Notes under the pieces: model-generated | Told to the model about the DNA's origin: nothing | The model's database searches: none | What the model saw: the letters and a program-made list of their open reading frames with translations, nothing else | Translations under genes and position numbers: made by a program | Part shown: piece by piece, positions 17,331-25,558 of the stretch | Layout: every line of letters begins with the position of its first letter | Position numbering within the stretch: the stretch's first letter is position 1 | Source of the DNA: Psychrobacter cibarius | GTDB lineage: Bacteria > Pseudomonadota > Gammaproteobacteria > Pseudomonadales > Moraxellaceae | Reading direction: 5' to 3' | Assembly: GCF_016107535.1 (NCBI RefSeq) | Contig: NZ_JABASQ010000026.1 | Span: forward strand, 1-37,366 | Length of the DNA stretch: 37,366 bases

Positions 17331-18634
17331 GCGACTTTCTCACGAAGGTCGCTTGTTTTCTGTTTCAACGGGCGACCTTTACTGCATCCTCCCTCCACAG
17401 ACAACACGGCATGTCCTGCCGCAAGAATATTTTTAGCTGCATTCACATCAGCATTTGCTTTATACCCGCATTTGACGCATTCAAATTTAGCTTGGGTTTG
17501 TCTATTCTCGTTGGTAATATGCTGACATTGGGAGCAGGTCTGACTGGTGTATTGTGGGTTTATTTTGACAAGTAGCCCGCCTGTCCAGTGCTGCTTATAT
17601 TCCAACATATCAATCATCATGCCCCAGCCTTGATCTAGGATTGACTTATTCAATCCTGACTTGGCTTTGACGTTACGCCCTTTGCTTTCTAGCGTACCGC
17701 TTGCAGATTTCGACATATTGGCTACTTTTAAGTCCTCACAAGCAATCATGGCGTGGTTTTTGCTGATCGCGGTGGTGATTTTATGCAAGTAATCATGGCG
17801 AATATTGGCGATATGATGGTGTAATTTTTGAATCTTACGATTCTGCTTTTTCCAGTTTTGACTGAATAAGACTTTTCTACTTAATTGGCGCTGTAATGCG
17901 GCCAGTTTAATTTGATTGGCTTTAAAGCTGTTTTTGGGTTTGATGTGCTGACCTTCTGAGGTAGTAATCAGTTTAGTGATGCCCAAATCAATCCCTATGG
18001 CGCTTGTAGAGGGGTGAATTGGGTTTTGATCCAGTTCTCGCTCCGTACCAAAAGACACGTACCAGTGCCCTGATTTCTTGCTGATGGTGACATTTTTAAT
18101 TGTGCCAATAATGTCTTGTGATTTCCTAAACTTCACCAAGCCCACGCCATTAGGTAGTTTGACTCGATTGCCCTCTATGCGACAGTATTTATCAAACTGA
18201 ACCAAGCGAATTGAGTCGCGCCCATCGGATTTGCGCTTAAATTGTGGCATCAATGGTCGTCGTTGAATTTCTGTGCCATCAGCCAATTTAAAGAACTTAG
18301 GTTTACGGGGTTTCTTTTTATTTTCTTTTAACCTGGCATGTACTTTAGGATCAAAAAAACGCGACCAAGCAGAGGCGAGATCACGTACTTTTTGTTGTAA
18401 AGACACAGCGTTTGAGCTGCTTTTTAGGAAGTTAAAATCAGGATTACTTTTTAAATCTATAATTTTATTAACCAGATTGGTGGCATTAATAAACTCATCT
18501 TTAGCAAACATCTCAAATGAGATCGCTAGCATTTGATTCCAAACAAAACGTGCAGAGCCGACAAGATTATTTAAAATAATCTCCTGCTCCGCATTAGGCT
18601 CAAGCCTAAATTTATACGCTTTGTTGATTTTCAT
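17327..18634 (-). CDS. tnpB: IS200/IS605 family TnpB (RNA-guided endonuclease-like, OrfB)
   Basis: A 435-residue TnpB, ancestor-type relative of Cas12. In studied members it is an RNA-guided DNA nuclease that cuts next to a short motif matching the element's left flank and helps retain the transposon. It starts with the helix-turn-helix-like MKINKAYKFRLEPNAEQ; the split RuvC site is complete: D216 in GIDLGITKL, E300 in CEDLKVANM and D396 in ADVNAAKNI. A zinc ribbon (CSQC ... CVKCG) lies between the second and third. Length and all catalytic residues are normal, so it is probably active. No tnpA is adjacent. The 3' end of the gene runs into the right-end hairpin. Nothing suggests frameshift or decay. 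Confidence 0.92.
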   Translation of the reverse strand: MKINKAYKFRLEPNAEQEIILNNLVGSARFVWNQMLAISFEMFAKDEFINATNLVNKIIDLKSNPDFNFLKSSSNAVSLQQKVRDLASAWSRFFDPKVHARLKENKKKPRKPKFFKLADGTEIQRRPLMPQFKRKSDGRDSIRLVQFDKYCRIEGNRVKLPNGVGLVKFRKSQDIIGTIKNVTISKKSGHWYVSFGTERELDQNPIHPSTSAIGIDLGITKLITTSEGQHIKPKNSFKANQIKLAALQRQLSRKVLFSQNWKKQNRKIQKLHHHIANIRHDYLHKITTAISKNHAMIACEDLKVANMSKSASGTLESKGRNVKAKSGLNKSILDQGWGMMIDMLEYKQHWTGGLLVKINPQYTSQTCSQCQHITNENRQTQAKFECVKCGYKANADVNAAKNILAAGHAVLSVEGGCSKGRPLKQKTSDLREKVA

Positions 18635-18742
18635 GAAATACTCTTGGTGAGTTGGAAATATTACAATACTTAATTATTGTATCAATATATCAGTGGCTTT
18701 GATGTGATTTTAATAAGGTATCTGTGTCAAAAATCAGGATAT

Positions 18743-18787
18743 GCGAAATTCACCTCCACCCTAATGTCGGGTGGTGTCCTCTTTCGC
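18743..18787 (-). repeat. Left-end hairpin of the tnpB element
   Basis: Nested imperfect hairpin upstream of tnpB: outer arms GCGAAA (18743-18748) and TTTCGC (18782-18787), inner arms CCACCC (18756-18761) and GGGTGG (18769-18774) with a 7-nt loop. The position and form match the left-end hairpins recognised by TnpA in this family. ATCAAAAC just outside it (minus strand) is a candidate flank/TAM sequence. Confidence 0.6.
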
Positions 18788-18800
18788 GGTTTTGATAGCA

Positions 18801-19127
18801 AGCAGCCTCTCAAAAACACCCTGCACTGCTAGCGTTGTCGTCTACTATTGCCGCATGTTAGTCATACACCAACATGCAAATGTAGCAGCCAGATCGCTGA
18901 CCCGCTCTACTATAACAAAAACTATCGACAGTGCCCATGTGTAAATGCGCGTAAATTCGTCAATATTGGCAAACAGAGGCAATATGGCAGCGATGTACGG
19001 CAAAACTATGGGGGGAACATCCACTCAAAACTATGTTACAGTCTAAAACTCATAGCAAATAGCACTATAAAGTAGAAAATTACCACGTAACTGAACACAA
19101 TCTGTTTTTGATCAAAAAGGATATCTG
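18801..19127. other. Intergenic region upstream of tal
   Basis: No coding sequence is supported; a 75-codon reading frame here (18848-19075) has no family resemblance or start signal. The tal gene has a good AAGGATAT ribosome-binding site. ACTATAAAG at about 19060 could be a -10 region, but no -35 sits at the right distance. The left flank of the tnpB element meets this region. Confidence 0.45.
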
Positions 19128-20069
19128 ATGAGCGCATTACAACAGCTTCGTACCATGACCACCATTGTCGCTGATACTGGTGACCTTGCCGCCATTGCGC
19201 GCTTAAAACCTATCGATGCGACCACCAATCCAAGCCTCATTACCAAAGCACTCCTCCATCCTGACAACCAAGGCATGCTGTCAGAAACCATGAGTCGTCA
19301 TAATGGCAATATAGATGCAGTGATTGACGCGCTGACCATTCAGGTTGGCTGTGATATTTTAGAGCTTATCCAAGGCCGCGTCTCTACCGAAGTGGATGCT
19401 CGTTTGTCTTATGACACTCAGGCGACGATTGATAAAGCCTTAGCATTTATGGAAGCTTACCAAAAAGCAGGGGTTAACTCAGATCGCGTATTAATTAAGA
19501 TGGCCGCGACATGGCAAGGTATTGAGGCAGCACGCTATCTTGAAACTCAAAATATTCACTGCAATTTAACGTTGTTATTTGGACAGCATCAGGCAATTGC
19601 CTGTGCGGATGCAGGCGTGACCTTGATATCGCCTTTCGTTGGTCGTATTTTAGACTGGCAAAAACGCCAACAAAATCGTCAAAACGTGCCCGCTTCTGAT
19701 GATATGGGCGTGCAGTCTGTAAAGCGCATTTATCAATACTACAAGCAGCATAACTATAATACGCAAGTGATGGGCGCAAGCTTTCGCTCGACTGAACAGA
19801 TATTGGCGCTAGCAGGGTGTGATCTATTGACCATTGCGCCTGACCTTATCGACGCGCTGGCAGCGATGGATACTGAGGTGATACAGCAACTGTCACCTAG
19901 CATGTCATTAGATGTAGCCGACATGAAACGCGTGAGTCTAACGCGAGAGGAATATAGTAGCGCCTATCAGCAAGACACGGTTACACAAGATTTATTACCA
20001 AAAGGTATCGATGGCTTTATTGGTGCTCGTGATGAGCTTGCTCAGATGTTAGCAGCGATGCGTCATTGA
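19128..20069 (+). CDS. tal: Transaldolase
   Basis: Transfers a dihydroxyacetone unit between sugar phosphates (sedoheptulose-7-P and glyceraldehyde-3-P to erythrose-4-P and fructose-6-P) in the non-oxidative pentose phosphate pathway. It thereby supplies erythrose-4-P, the aromatic-pathway precursor. The 313-residue protein has the family motifs DATTNPSLITKA at the N terminus, Schiff-base lysine K124 in LIKMAATWQG, CNLTLLFGQHQAIACADAG (ends C-N-L-T-L and A-D-A-G), LISPFVGRI and MGASFRS. Length fits subclass-1 (TalB) enzymes (about 317 residues). Single gene with its own ribosome-binding site. Confidence 0.95.
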   Translation: MSALQQLRTMTTIVADTGDLAAIARLKPIDATTNPSLITKALLHPDNQGMLSETMSRHNGNIDAVIDALTIQVGCDILELIQGRVSTEVDARLSYDTQATIDKALAFMEAYQKAGVNSDRVLIKMAATWQGIEAARYLETQNIHCNLTLLFGQHQAIACADAGVTLISPFVGRILDWQKRQQNRQNVPASDDMGVQSVKRIYQYYKQHNYNTQVMGASFRSTEQILALAGCDLLTIAPDLIDALAAMDTEVIQQLSPSMSLDVADMKRVSLTREEYSSAYQQDTVTQDLLPKGIDGFIGARDELAQMLAAMRH

Positions 20070-20211
20070 TATGAGCGTCGAGCGTTATAAATGGTGATGA
20101 ATATGATCAGCACTTTACAAACCTCAGTCGCAGGTTATAAAAGAAATTTGCCTGCTAATAGTAAGTTGGCTATCATGGCTCACTTCTCACAACAAGAAGC
20201 AAGGCTTGATT

Positions 20212-20688
20212 ATGAAACGGCTATCAGTGTTATTAGTGGGTGGTGTTCTAGCAGTCAGCACGCATGCAGTGAACTGGTCAAAAATATCAGAAAGTCCTAC
20301 TGGATCAATTTTTAGCTTAGACTTGGACTCTATTGAAAGCTCCGACATCAATATCATAGACGAAAAAAGTGTCGAAAACATCACCGTATCTATCCGCAGA
20401 ACATACCCTGCACAAAAAGATGAAACAAAAGTAGATACGGAAGGTAAAGAAAAAGCGATTCATCATAGCGATCAGCAATTGCTCATCTCTTGCAAAGACG
20501 CCAGTTACTATAGACGCGCTTACGTTAACTATGATGCCAATAACAAGGTATTAGAATCTTGGCAATCAGAAAAACCCATATTAACCACCAAAGACTTTAA
20601 GATAACCAAGCCAAAAACGATTAGTCGCATGCTAATAGAACAGGCGTGTAAAACTTACCTTACCAGCAAGACAAGTAACGTACGTTAA
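20212..20688 (+). CDS. Small exported protein (surface-adhesin E-like)
   Basis: A 158-residue protein with a typical signal peptide (MKRLSVLLVGGVLAVSTHA, cleavage after THA) that would be exported to the periplasm or cell surface. The mature part begins VNWSKISESPTGSIFSLD, has a central RRTYPAQKDE strand, and two cysteines (ISCKDASYYR and EQACKTYL) that could form a disulfide. This W-x-x-x ... Y-x-R ... C layout resembles the small 'surface-adhesin protein E' domain proteins common in Moraxellaceae, but the assignment is by look only. ATG 20212 is chosen because AAGG lies 7 bases upstream. It ends at a strong bidirectional terminator shared with apt. Confidence 0.7.
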   Translation: MKRLSVLLVGGVLAVSTHAVNWSKISESPTGSIFSLDLDSIESSDINIIDEKSVENITVSIRRTYPAQKDETKVDTEGKEKAIHHSDQQLLISCKDASYYRRAYVNYDANNKVLESWQSEKPILTTKDFKITKPKTISRMLIEQACKTYLTSKTSNVR

Positions 20689-20704
20689 GACAAAGCAAAT
20701 ATAG

Positions 20705-20752
20705 GCAATCAAAAAAGCGCGCTAAACTCATTCAGCGCGCTTTTTTGATTGC
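20705..20752. terminator. Bidirectional terminator between the exported-protein gene and apt
   Basis: Perfect inverted repeat with 19-bp arms (20705-20723 and 20734-20752, core AAAAAAGCGCGCT / AGCGCGCTTTTTT) and a 10-nt loop, between convergent genes. Confidence 0.92.
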
Positions 20753-20786
20753 TTCATTTCACGCTATTCACTAAGCGTTGCCAGTT

Positions 20787-21356
20787 TCAAGCCTTTAAAA
20801 CCGTATAGACAGGCACTGGAAATTCGCCATGCAAATCAACCAAACCTAGCAATACTAACGCCCCCACCACGGTATGGTCTGCCGATTTACACAACTCATA
20901 AGCGGTGGTTAAAGTACCGCCTGTGGCTAAAATATCATCGACCAATAGCACGCGCTCAGGCGGTAGATTGTTTTGCATCTCAAGCGTGTCTTTACCATAT
21001 TCTAGAGCATACGCTTTATTGGCAACGGGCGGTGGCAGCTTACCGGGTTTACGTAGCAAAATCATCCCTTTGCCCAATCGACCTGCGAGCAAACTTGCAA
21101 AGACAAAACCACGCGCCTCGACTGCGCCCAAACAATCTACCTCGTCCATCACGCCTTCAGGCAGTGCAGCGAGCAATGCATCTATCACCTCATTAATATG
21201 ACTGCGCAGTAACGGCGTAATATCATAAAAATCAATGCCGACTTTCGGGAAGTCTGGTACTGTGCGAATCACTTGCCAAAAGGGATGATCCGTATTGAGC
21301 TTATTAGACGACTCATTTTCGACATTTTTAGATGTAGCGGCAGCATTAATGCTCAT
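20787..21356 (-). CDS. apt: Adenine phosphoribosyltransferase
   Basis: Salvages adenine to AMP with PRPP. The 189-residue cytoplasmic enzyme shows FPKVGIDFYDITPLL near the N terminus, EARGFVFASLLAGRLGKGMILLRKPGKLP (ends E-A-R-G and K-P-G-K-L-P), the LEYGKDTLEM block and the PRPP-binding motif VLLVDDILATGGT, all as in bacterial Apt. It has a roughly 20-residue N-terminal extension rich in Asn/Ser/Thr compared with E. coli Apt. AAGGG precedes ATG 21356. Single gene facing the rubredoxin gene across a 355-bp divergent region. Confidence 0.95.
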   Translation of the reverse strand: MSINAAATSKNVENESSNKLNTDHPFWQVIRTVPDFPKVGIDFYDITPLLRSHINEVIDALLAALPEGVMDEVDCLGAVEARGFVFASLLAGRLGKGMILLRKPGKLPPPVANKAYALEYGKDTLEMQNNLPPERVLLVDDILATGGTLTTAYELCKSADHTVVGALVLLGLVDLHGEFPVPVYTVLKA

Positions 21357-21711
21357 GGTAACCCTTAGCTTATATGACTTAGATAATGTAATTTAGATAA
21401 TAATATATCAACGATAAATGATGGCTAATACTGTGAATTTAGCGGCGCTTATTATAACATAATTGATAGAAATATCGCAGTTGAGCACATAAGCGTACAG
21501 GTGCTTACTGACAGACAGAAGACCTAAACCCCTTGATAAAAACCAATCAATCTCAATATACAAGTGTAAACTTAACGACGAAAATCACGGTTATATGCTA
21601 AACTATGTGCGCTTTTACAGTCTCATCTAACAGCTGTGATTGTAAATATGAACGTCAAAAACACCCTGTAACACGGATTATAAACACTGATAATGCTCGA
21701 TAGGACTATTT
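21357..21711. other. Divergent promoter region between apt and rubA
   Basis: Non-coding, 355 bp, with start sites at both ends. It holds a good extended -10 for apt (listed separately). For rubA only weak candidates are seen (TTAACG near 21571 with TATGCT about 16 bases later). Confidence 0.5.
21451..21459 (-). promoter_or_regulatory. Extended -10 promoter element for apt
   Basis: On the minus strand the sequence reads TGTTATAAT, a perfect TATAAT with the TGn extension. The -35 is weak, as is usual for extended -10 promoters. It would start a transcript about 90 bases upstream of the apt ATG. Confidence 0.5.
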
Positions 21712-21876
21712 ATGAAACGTTATGAATGTATCGTCTGCGGCTGGATATATGATGAAGCACTCGGCTGTCCCGAAGAAGGGATTGCCCCAGGCACCAAATG
21801 GGATGATATCCCTGATGATTGGACCTGCCCAGAGTGCGGTGTGGGCAAGCTTGATTTTGAGATGCTTGAGCTGTAA
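21712..21876 (+). CDS. rubA: Rubredoxin
   Basis: A 54-residue iron protein carrying one Fe(Cys)4 centre. The two knuckles are CIVCG (residues 6-10) and CPECG (39-43), and the C-terminal KLDFEML is typical of rubredoxins that pass electrons to alkane hydroxylases and related oxygenases. The start ATG 21712 has AGGA upstream. Its stop is 27 bp before the alpha/beta-hydrolase gene on the same strand, so the two are likely co-transcribed. In Acinetobacter baylyi ADP1, rubA is followed by rubB (rubredoxin reductase) and the esterase gene estB; here the reductase is absent between them. Confidence 0.93.
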   Translation: MKRYECIVCGWIYDEALGCPEEGIAPGTKWDDIPDDWTCPECGVGKLDFEMLEL

Positions 21877-21903
21877 TAGACGACCCTCTAATTAGGACAC
21901 TTC

Positions 21904-22932
21904 ATGACAACATCGAATGACATCAAACCATCGGCAACCCTACCAGAAGACTTAGGTGGCTACCCTACTCCTGAGTGGCAAAAGTTTGGCGCGCACCAAT
22001 GGCGAGACTCTGACCTTAGCAAGCATCTGTATCAATCAATGATTGATATCGGCGATGGCATTGAGCTGTGTGTTGAGGCAGGTGGCAATCCTAATAATCC
22101 ACCACTGCTCATGATTATGGGACTTGGCTCACAGATGATATTTTGGCCAGATAATTTTATCAAGCGCCTTATTGACGCCGGTTTTTTTGTCATTCGTTTT
22201 GATAATCGTGATATTGGTCTGTCTTCTAAAGTGCAGATTGATGGACTACCGCGTATCAGTCAGCTAAAAATGATGATGCGCCTGCAAACCGGGTTGTCCA
22301 ATAAAGGTACGCAAGTTGCTTATAATTTAACGGATATGGCAGAAGATACTGTTCGTTTGATTAAGGCATTGCAGTTGGGCAAAACCCATCTGATTGGCGC
22401 TTCGATGGGCGGCATGATTGCGCAAATCGTAGCGGCACGTTATCCAAGTTTAGTGCAGCGTATGGCGTTGATGTTTACCACGACCAACCGTGCATTTTTA
22501 AAACCACCAAAACCTAAGCAGCTATATACCCTGATCAACCGCCCTGAAAGTCATTCTGAGCGCGATATCGTGCGCCATAGCGTGTGGTTTATGAAGACAG
22601 TCGGTACGCCTGGGCATGTCAACGTACGGATGGTGCGTGAAATTGCCAAATTGCGTTATCAGCGCAACTTTCATCCGCTCGGCACGGTACAACAGCTCAA
22701 TGCTATCTTGGCGTCAGGCTCTATCAGCCGGTTTAGCAAGCAAGTCAAAGCACCGACTATCGTACTGCATGGTAGCGCAGATGGACTACTGCCCGCCTCA
22801 CAAGGTCGCGTGGTTGCCAAGACCATTCCGAATGCTAAATTTCATTTAATCGAAGGCATGGCACATGATATTCCTGAATACTATCAACCTTATATGGTTG
22901 ATTTAATCAGCAATCATTTATTAGAAAAATAG
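21904..22932 (+). CDS. Alpha/beta hydrolase (possible EstB-like esterase)
   Basis: A 342-residue alpha/beta-hydrolase-fold enzyme with no signal peptide. The nucleophile elbow is GASMGG (Ser167), the oxyanion region is LLMIMGLGSQMIFWPD, the acid is in HGSADGLLP and the catalytic His in EGMAHDIPEYY, giving a full triad. FVIRFDNRDIGLSSK is typical of hydrolases annotated as esterases or haloperoxidase-like. The substrate cannot be told from the sequence. Co-directional with rubA (27 bp apart), which recalls the rubA-rubB-estB cluster of Acinetobacter but without rubB. A strong bidirectional terminator follows. Confidence 0.85.
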   Translation: MTTSNDIKPSATLPEDLGGYPTPEWQKFGAHQWRDSDLSKHLYQSMIDIGDGIELCVEAGGNPNNPPLLMIMGLGSQMIFWPDNFIKRLIDAGFFVIRFDNRDIGLSSKVQIDGLPRISQLKMMMRLQTGLSNKGTQVAYNLTDMAEDTVRLIKALQLGKTHLIGASMGGMIAQIVAARYPSLVQRMALMFTTTNRAFLKPPKPKQLYTLINRPESHSERDIVRHSVWFMKTVGTPGHVNVRMVREIAKLRYQRNFHPLGTVQQLNAILASGSISRFSKQVKAPTIVLHGSADGLLPASQGRVVAKTIPNAKFHLIEGMAHDIPEYYQPYMVDLISNHLLEK

Positions 22933-22959
22933 CTATTTACTCATCATAAAATCCGTAAT

Positions 22960-23010
22960 AAAAAAGAGCGTAAATCCTACTATTGATTCATAGGGTTTAC
23001 GCTCTTTTTT
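22960..23010. terminator. Bidirectional terminator between the hydrolase and WG-repeat genes
   Basis: 20-bp arms (22960-22979 and 22991-23010, one G-T pair) with an 11-nt loop; A6 and T6 runs at the outer ends. It serves the convergent genes on both sides. Confidence 0.9.
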
Positions 23011-23070
23011 ATGCTGGATATTTTACCTAGGTCATTAGATCAAGTAAGTCTTTAGATTTTGACTCGCCGC

Positions 23071-24072
23071 TTAATCACAACCCACTCCTGTGCCCTCTTT
23101 ATCGATACACATTTTATTGCCGTTTTTTAGATTGCCAATCCACGCTTTACTACCAGTAAAGGTAAAGGCGGGTTTGCCTTGATAAAGATCACCAGCTGAC
23201 ACACCGCTATTGGCAAAGCGAAAAGGAATCACCAACTCGCCACCAAGATTAACAAAGCCCCAGTTCTCATCGATGCGCACGCCAGCCAAGCCTTCGGCAA
23301 AGGGACGTACTTCATCAAAAGAATAAGTAATCATGGTCACATTATTGTCATCGATGAACCCCCATTTGCCATCTTGCTGACGCGGTTGTAGCATCGTAAA
23401 GCGATTGGGAAGTTTCTGGTTGGATGAGGATGCATTGCCATTAGCGCTGGCAGGTGCTCGTGGCGTCGTGGATTGCTCGTTGTTACTACCATTTGGGTCA
23501 CTGGTCGTTTTACCGTTTTCATCAATCCAACTGATTGCTTGATTTTTACGTACACGGGCGACACCATTTTGGTAATCATCAATGTCACTAATCGCGGACG
23601 AAAACGGCACGATGGTTTTATTACTAGTAGTAATGACCCCATATTTACCATCCTGCTTTACCACGATACGCCCGTTAGAGACGGGACGCGCCCAACCTTG
23701 TCCTTCTTTAAGCACATCATACATCGCAGGCACTACTTCACGACCTTGCATATTAAGATAACCGACATGACCATTGCGCAGTACAGGCAGTAAACCTGCC
23801 GATATCTTACTGGCATCGACTTTTTGATAACGTGATAAATCAACGACGCTTTTGCCCTTACTATTAATCAGAGCAACAGGCGCGCCGAAATCTTTTGTCG
23901 CCAAAAAATAGCCGCTATTTGCCGTACAAGCCACGTTTTTATAATAACTTTTTGGAATTTTGCAACTGGCCGCTTGTACGCTTGGCGCCATAAATAGCGT
24001 ACTAGCAAAGATGGCGATAGCAAAACCAGATATCAATGGTCGTTGTTGTAGGGATAATGAACGTCGCAACAT
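23071..24072 (-). CDS. Exported WG-repeat protein
   Basis: A 333-residue protein with an N-terminal signal peptide (hydrophobic stretch about 14-33, cleavage probably after SVQA) and therefore periplasmic or surface-exposed. The mature region contains degenerate WG/KWG beta repeats: GHVGYLNMQGREVVPAMYD, GKYGVITTSNKTIVPF, GKWGFIDDNNVTMITYSFD and ENWGFVNLGGELVIPF, separated by a Ser/Asn/Pro-rich linker (about 195-225). Cysteines near both ends (SCKIPKSYYKNVAC and CIDKEGTGVGC) may form disulfides. WG-repeat proteins are widespread, and their function here is unknown. Single gene, divergent from the EamA permease gene. Confidence 0.82.
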   Translation of the reverse strand: MLRRSLSLQQRPLISGFAIAIFASTLFMAPSVQAASCKIPKSYYKNVACTANSGYFLATKDFGAPVALINSKGKSVVDLSRYQKVDASKISAGLLPVLRNGHVGYLNMQGREVVPAMYDVLKEGQGWARPVSNGRIVVKQDGKYGVITTSNKTIVPFSSAISDIDDYQNGVARVRKNQAISWIDENGKTTSDPNGSNNEQSTTPRAPASANGNASSSNQKLPNRFTMLQPRQQDGKWGFIDDNNVTMITYSFDEVRPFAEGLAGVRIDENWGFVNLGGELVIPFRFANSGVSAGDLYQGKPAFTFTGSKAWIGNLKNGNKMCIDKEGTGVGCD

Positions 24073-24477
24073 AGATGAACCTAGGCTAATGGTATTGAAG
24101 TACTTGAGGTAAAGACTAATAAGAAACTATCCTCTTTTTATTGTGCCACTACAGAGATTATAAACCACTAGATTAACAAATAGTGATATCCACGCCAACA
24201 TCGTTCCTGTAAGAGTGTCTCCACCATATATTCGCATTGTTATAGAGGTTCTCTTATGTGAGCGAAGCTCAAGGGCGTCATTGACTTTATCCCTAATTTA
24301 TAACGCGATAAAACCTGATACAGCAATAATAAATCAAACAATAAGCATAAATGATGGTTTGACCATTTCATTTTAGCGTCAAAACCTAGACAATACGGCT
24401 TGTGTTAGCGTCAGTATTCATTGGCGTCATCGTTGATACAGTAAGATAAAATAATAATATGGATATAAGGACATTAT
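24073..24477. other. Divergent intergenic region between the WG-repeat and EamA genes
   Basis: 405 bp, non-coding, no repeats recognised. It must hold promoters for both flanking genes; a candidate for the EamA side is listed separately. Confidence 0.5.
24433..24460 (+). promoter_or_regulatory. Candidate promoter of the EamA permease gene
   Basis: TTGATA (24433-24438), a 16-bp spacer and TAATAT (24455-24460). The transcript would start only about 10-12 bases before the ATG, covering the AAGGA ribosome-binding site barely, so the call is tentative. Confidence 0.3.
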
Positions 24478-25410
24478 ATGGCGATTGCTTCTTCACGCTC
24501 TGCCTCTACTGGGTTGGTCATTGGTTGTATTATCTTTGGTCTGGGTAGTTTGATTGTCGCTCACGTTGATATTGGCGGTTGGGCAATGGCATTTTGGCGC
24601 TTGGCTATTTCAGGTGTCGTATTCGCTGTATTGGCCAAAATCATGGGACAGCGTCTACCCCGCTCAAGGCGCGCTATTTTTTATGGTTTATTATCAGGTG
24701 TCTTTTTAGGCTTAGATCTGGCGCTCTGGCACGAGAGTATTTATGCGGTCGGCCCTGGCATCTCGACTTTACTGAATAGCCTACAGATTTTCTTTTTAGC
24801 CGCCATTGGGTTTTTATATTTTAACGAACGCCAATCTATATTGCAGCTTATCAGTTTGTTTTTAGCCATGTTTGGTGTGGCCATGATAGGCAGTCCTGAG
24901 TTTGCGCATAACAGCGCTGCCACTTGGGGGTTCATCACTGGTATCGTCTCAGGGGCAATGCTAGCGGCATCGATGACTTTTATCCGTAAGACCCATGATA
25001 CTGAACCCACACCCATATTTATGCTGATGCAGCTGATTAGTATCGGTGGTGTGTTGGCGATGATTATTCCTATGTTTGTGTTTGATATGGGTCATATTTT
25101 GCCAAATACTTGGTCTGAAATTGGCTGGGTGCTTATCTACGGCACAGTGATGCAATGCTTGGCATGGGGACTAATTGCCTATTCCATTCCTAAGCTGTCT
25201 TTGGCGTTAACTGGGTTATTATTATTATCAGAACCCATTGCTGCATTGGTCATTGATTATAGCTGGCTGGACAAACCGATTAATAGCTTACAGTGGAGCG
25301 GTGCTCTGCTGACTATGTTTGCAATCTATTTGGGTTCACTGAAACCTAAGCCGCGCGCCCTACGACGTTATCGGTTTTTCTCAAAATTTTACAAGCGAGA
25401 CTACAAGTAG
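24478..25410 (+). CDS. EamA/DMT family permease
   Basis: A 310-residue inner-membrane protein with about ten hydrophobic segments in two EamA repeats (for example GLVIGCIIFGLGSLIVAHV at the start, and the second repeat beginning around AATWGFITGIVSGAMLAAS). It belongs to the drug/metabolite transporter superfamily, where members export amino acids, nucleosides or metabolites; the substrate is not predictable. The C-terminus is strongly basic (KPKPRALRRYRFFSKFYKRD), consistent with a cytoplasmic tail. AAGGA precedes ATG 24478. Single gene ended by a very strong terminator. Confidence 0.88.
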   Translation: MAIASSRSASTGLVIGCIIFGLGSLIVAHVDIGGWAMAFWRLAISGVVFAVLAKIMGQRLPRSRRAIFYGLLSGVFLGLDLALWHESIYAVGPGISTLLNSLQIFFLAAIGFLYFNERQSILQLISLFLAMFGVAMIGSPEFAHNSAATWGFITGIVSGAMLAASMTFIRKTHDTEPTPIFMLMQLISIGGVLAMIIPMFVFDMGHILPNTWSEIGWVLIYGTVMQCLAWGLIAYSIPKLSLALTGLLLLSEPIAALVIDYSWLDKPINSLQWSGALLTMFAIYLGSLKPKPRALRRYRFFSKFYKRDYK

Positions 25411-25444
25411 CTTTTATTCTGCATTTTTATCATGCACTTGTTGC

Positions 25445-25499
25445 CACTCCATAAAAAGCGCCCATGCTACCAAATAGCATGGGCGCTTTTTATGGAGTG
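25445..25499. terminator. Bidirectional terminator with perfect 25-bp arms
   Basis: Arms 25445-25469 and 25475-25499 are exact inverse complements with a 5-nt loop (CCAAA); the core is AAAAAGCGCCCATGC. It lies between convergent EamA and permease genes. Confidence 0.93.
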
Positions 25500-25558
25500 A
25501 TATACGCTGTTACCGTCATTAACTGATAGGTTTAAAACCTAAGCATCATAAAAGCTGA

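Larger units (their letters stand above)
17266..18800 (-). mobile_element. IS200/IS605-type element with solitary tnpB (IS1341-like)
   Basis: A roughly 1.5-kb element with no TnpA transposase: a tnpB gene bounded by subterminal hairpins at both ends (17278-17307 and 18743-18787). The borders are estimated from the hairpins and TCAA/ATCAAA sequences outside them; elements of this family make no target duplication, so exact ends cannot be fixed from one copy. It lies between pheA (-) and tal (+) and interrupts no recognisable gene. Without TnpA it would depend on a helper elsewhere. Confidence 0.72.

Noticed and set aside
18848..19075. Possible 75-residue gene between the tnpB element and tal
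   Set aside because: No start signal or family features; probably chance.
20091..20315. 74-codon frame between tal and the exported-protein gene
   Set aside because: Overlaps the start of the well-supported signal-peptide gene in another frame and has no family resemblance.
24181..24310. Second GGGCGT-type element end upstream of the EamA gene
   Set aside because: GGGCGTCATTGAC at about 24267 shares only six bases with the MITE end and has no partner inverted repeat.
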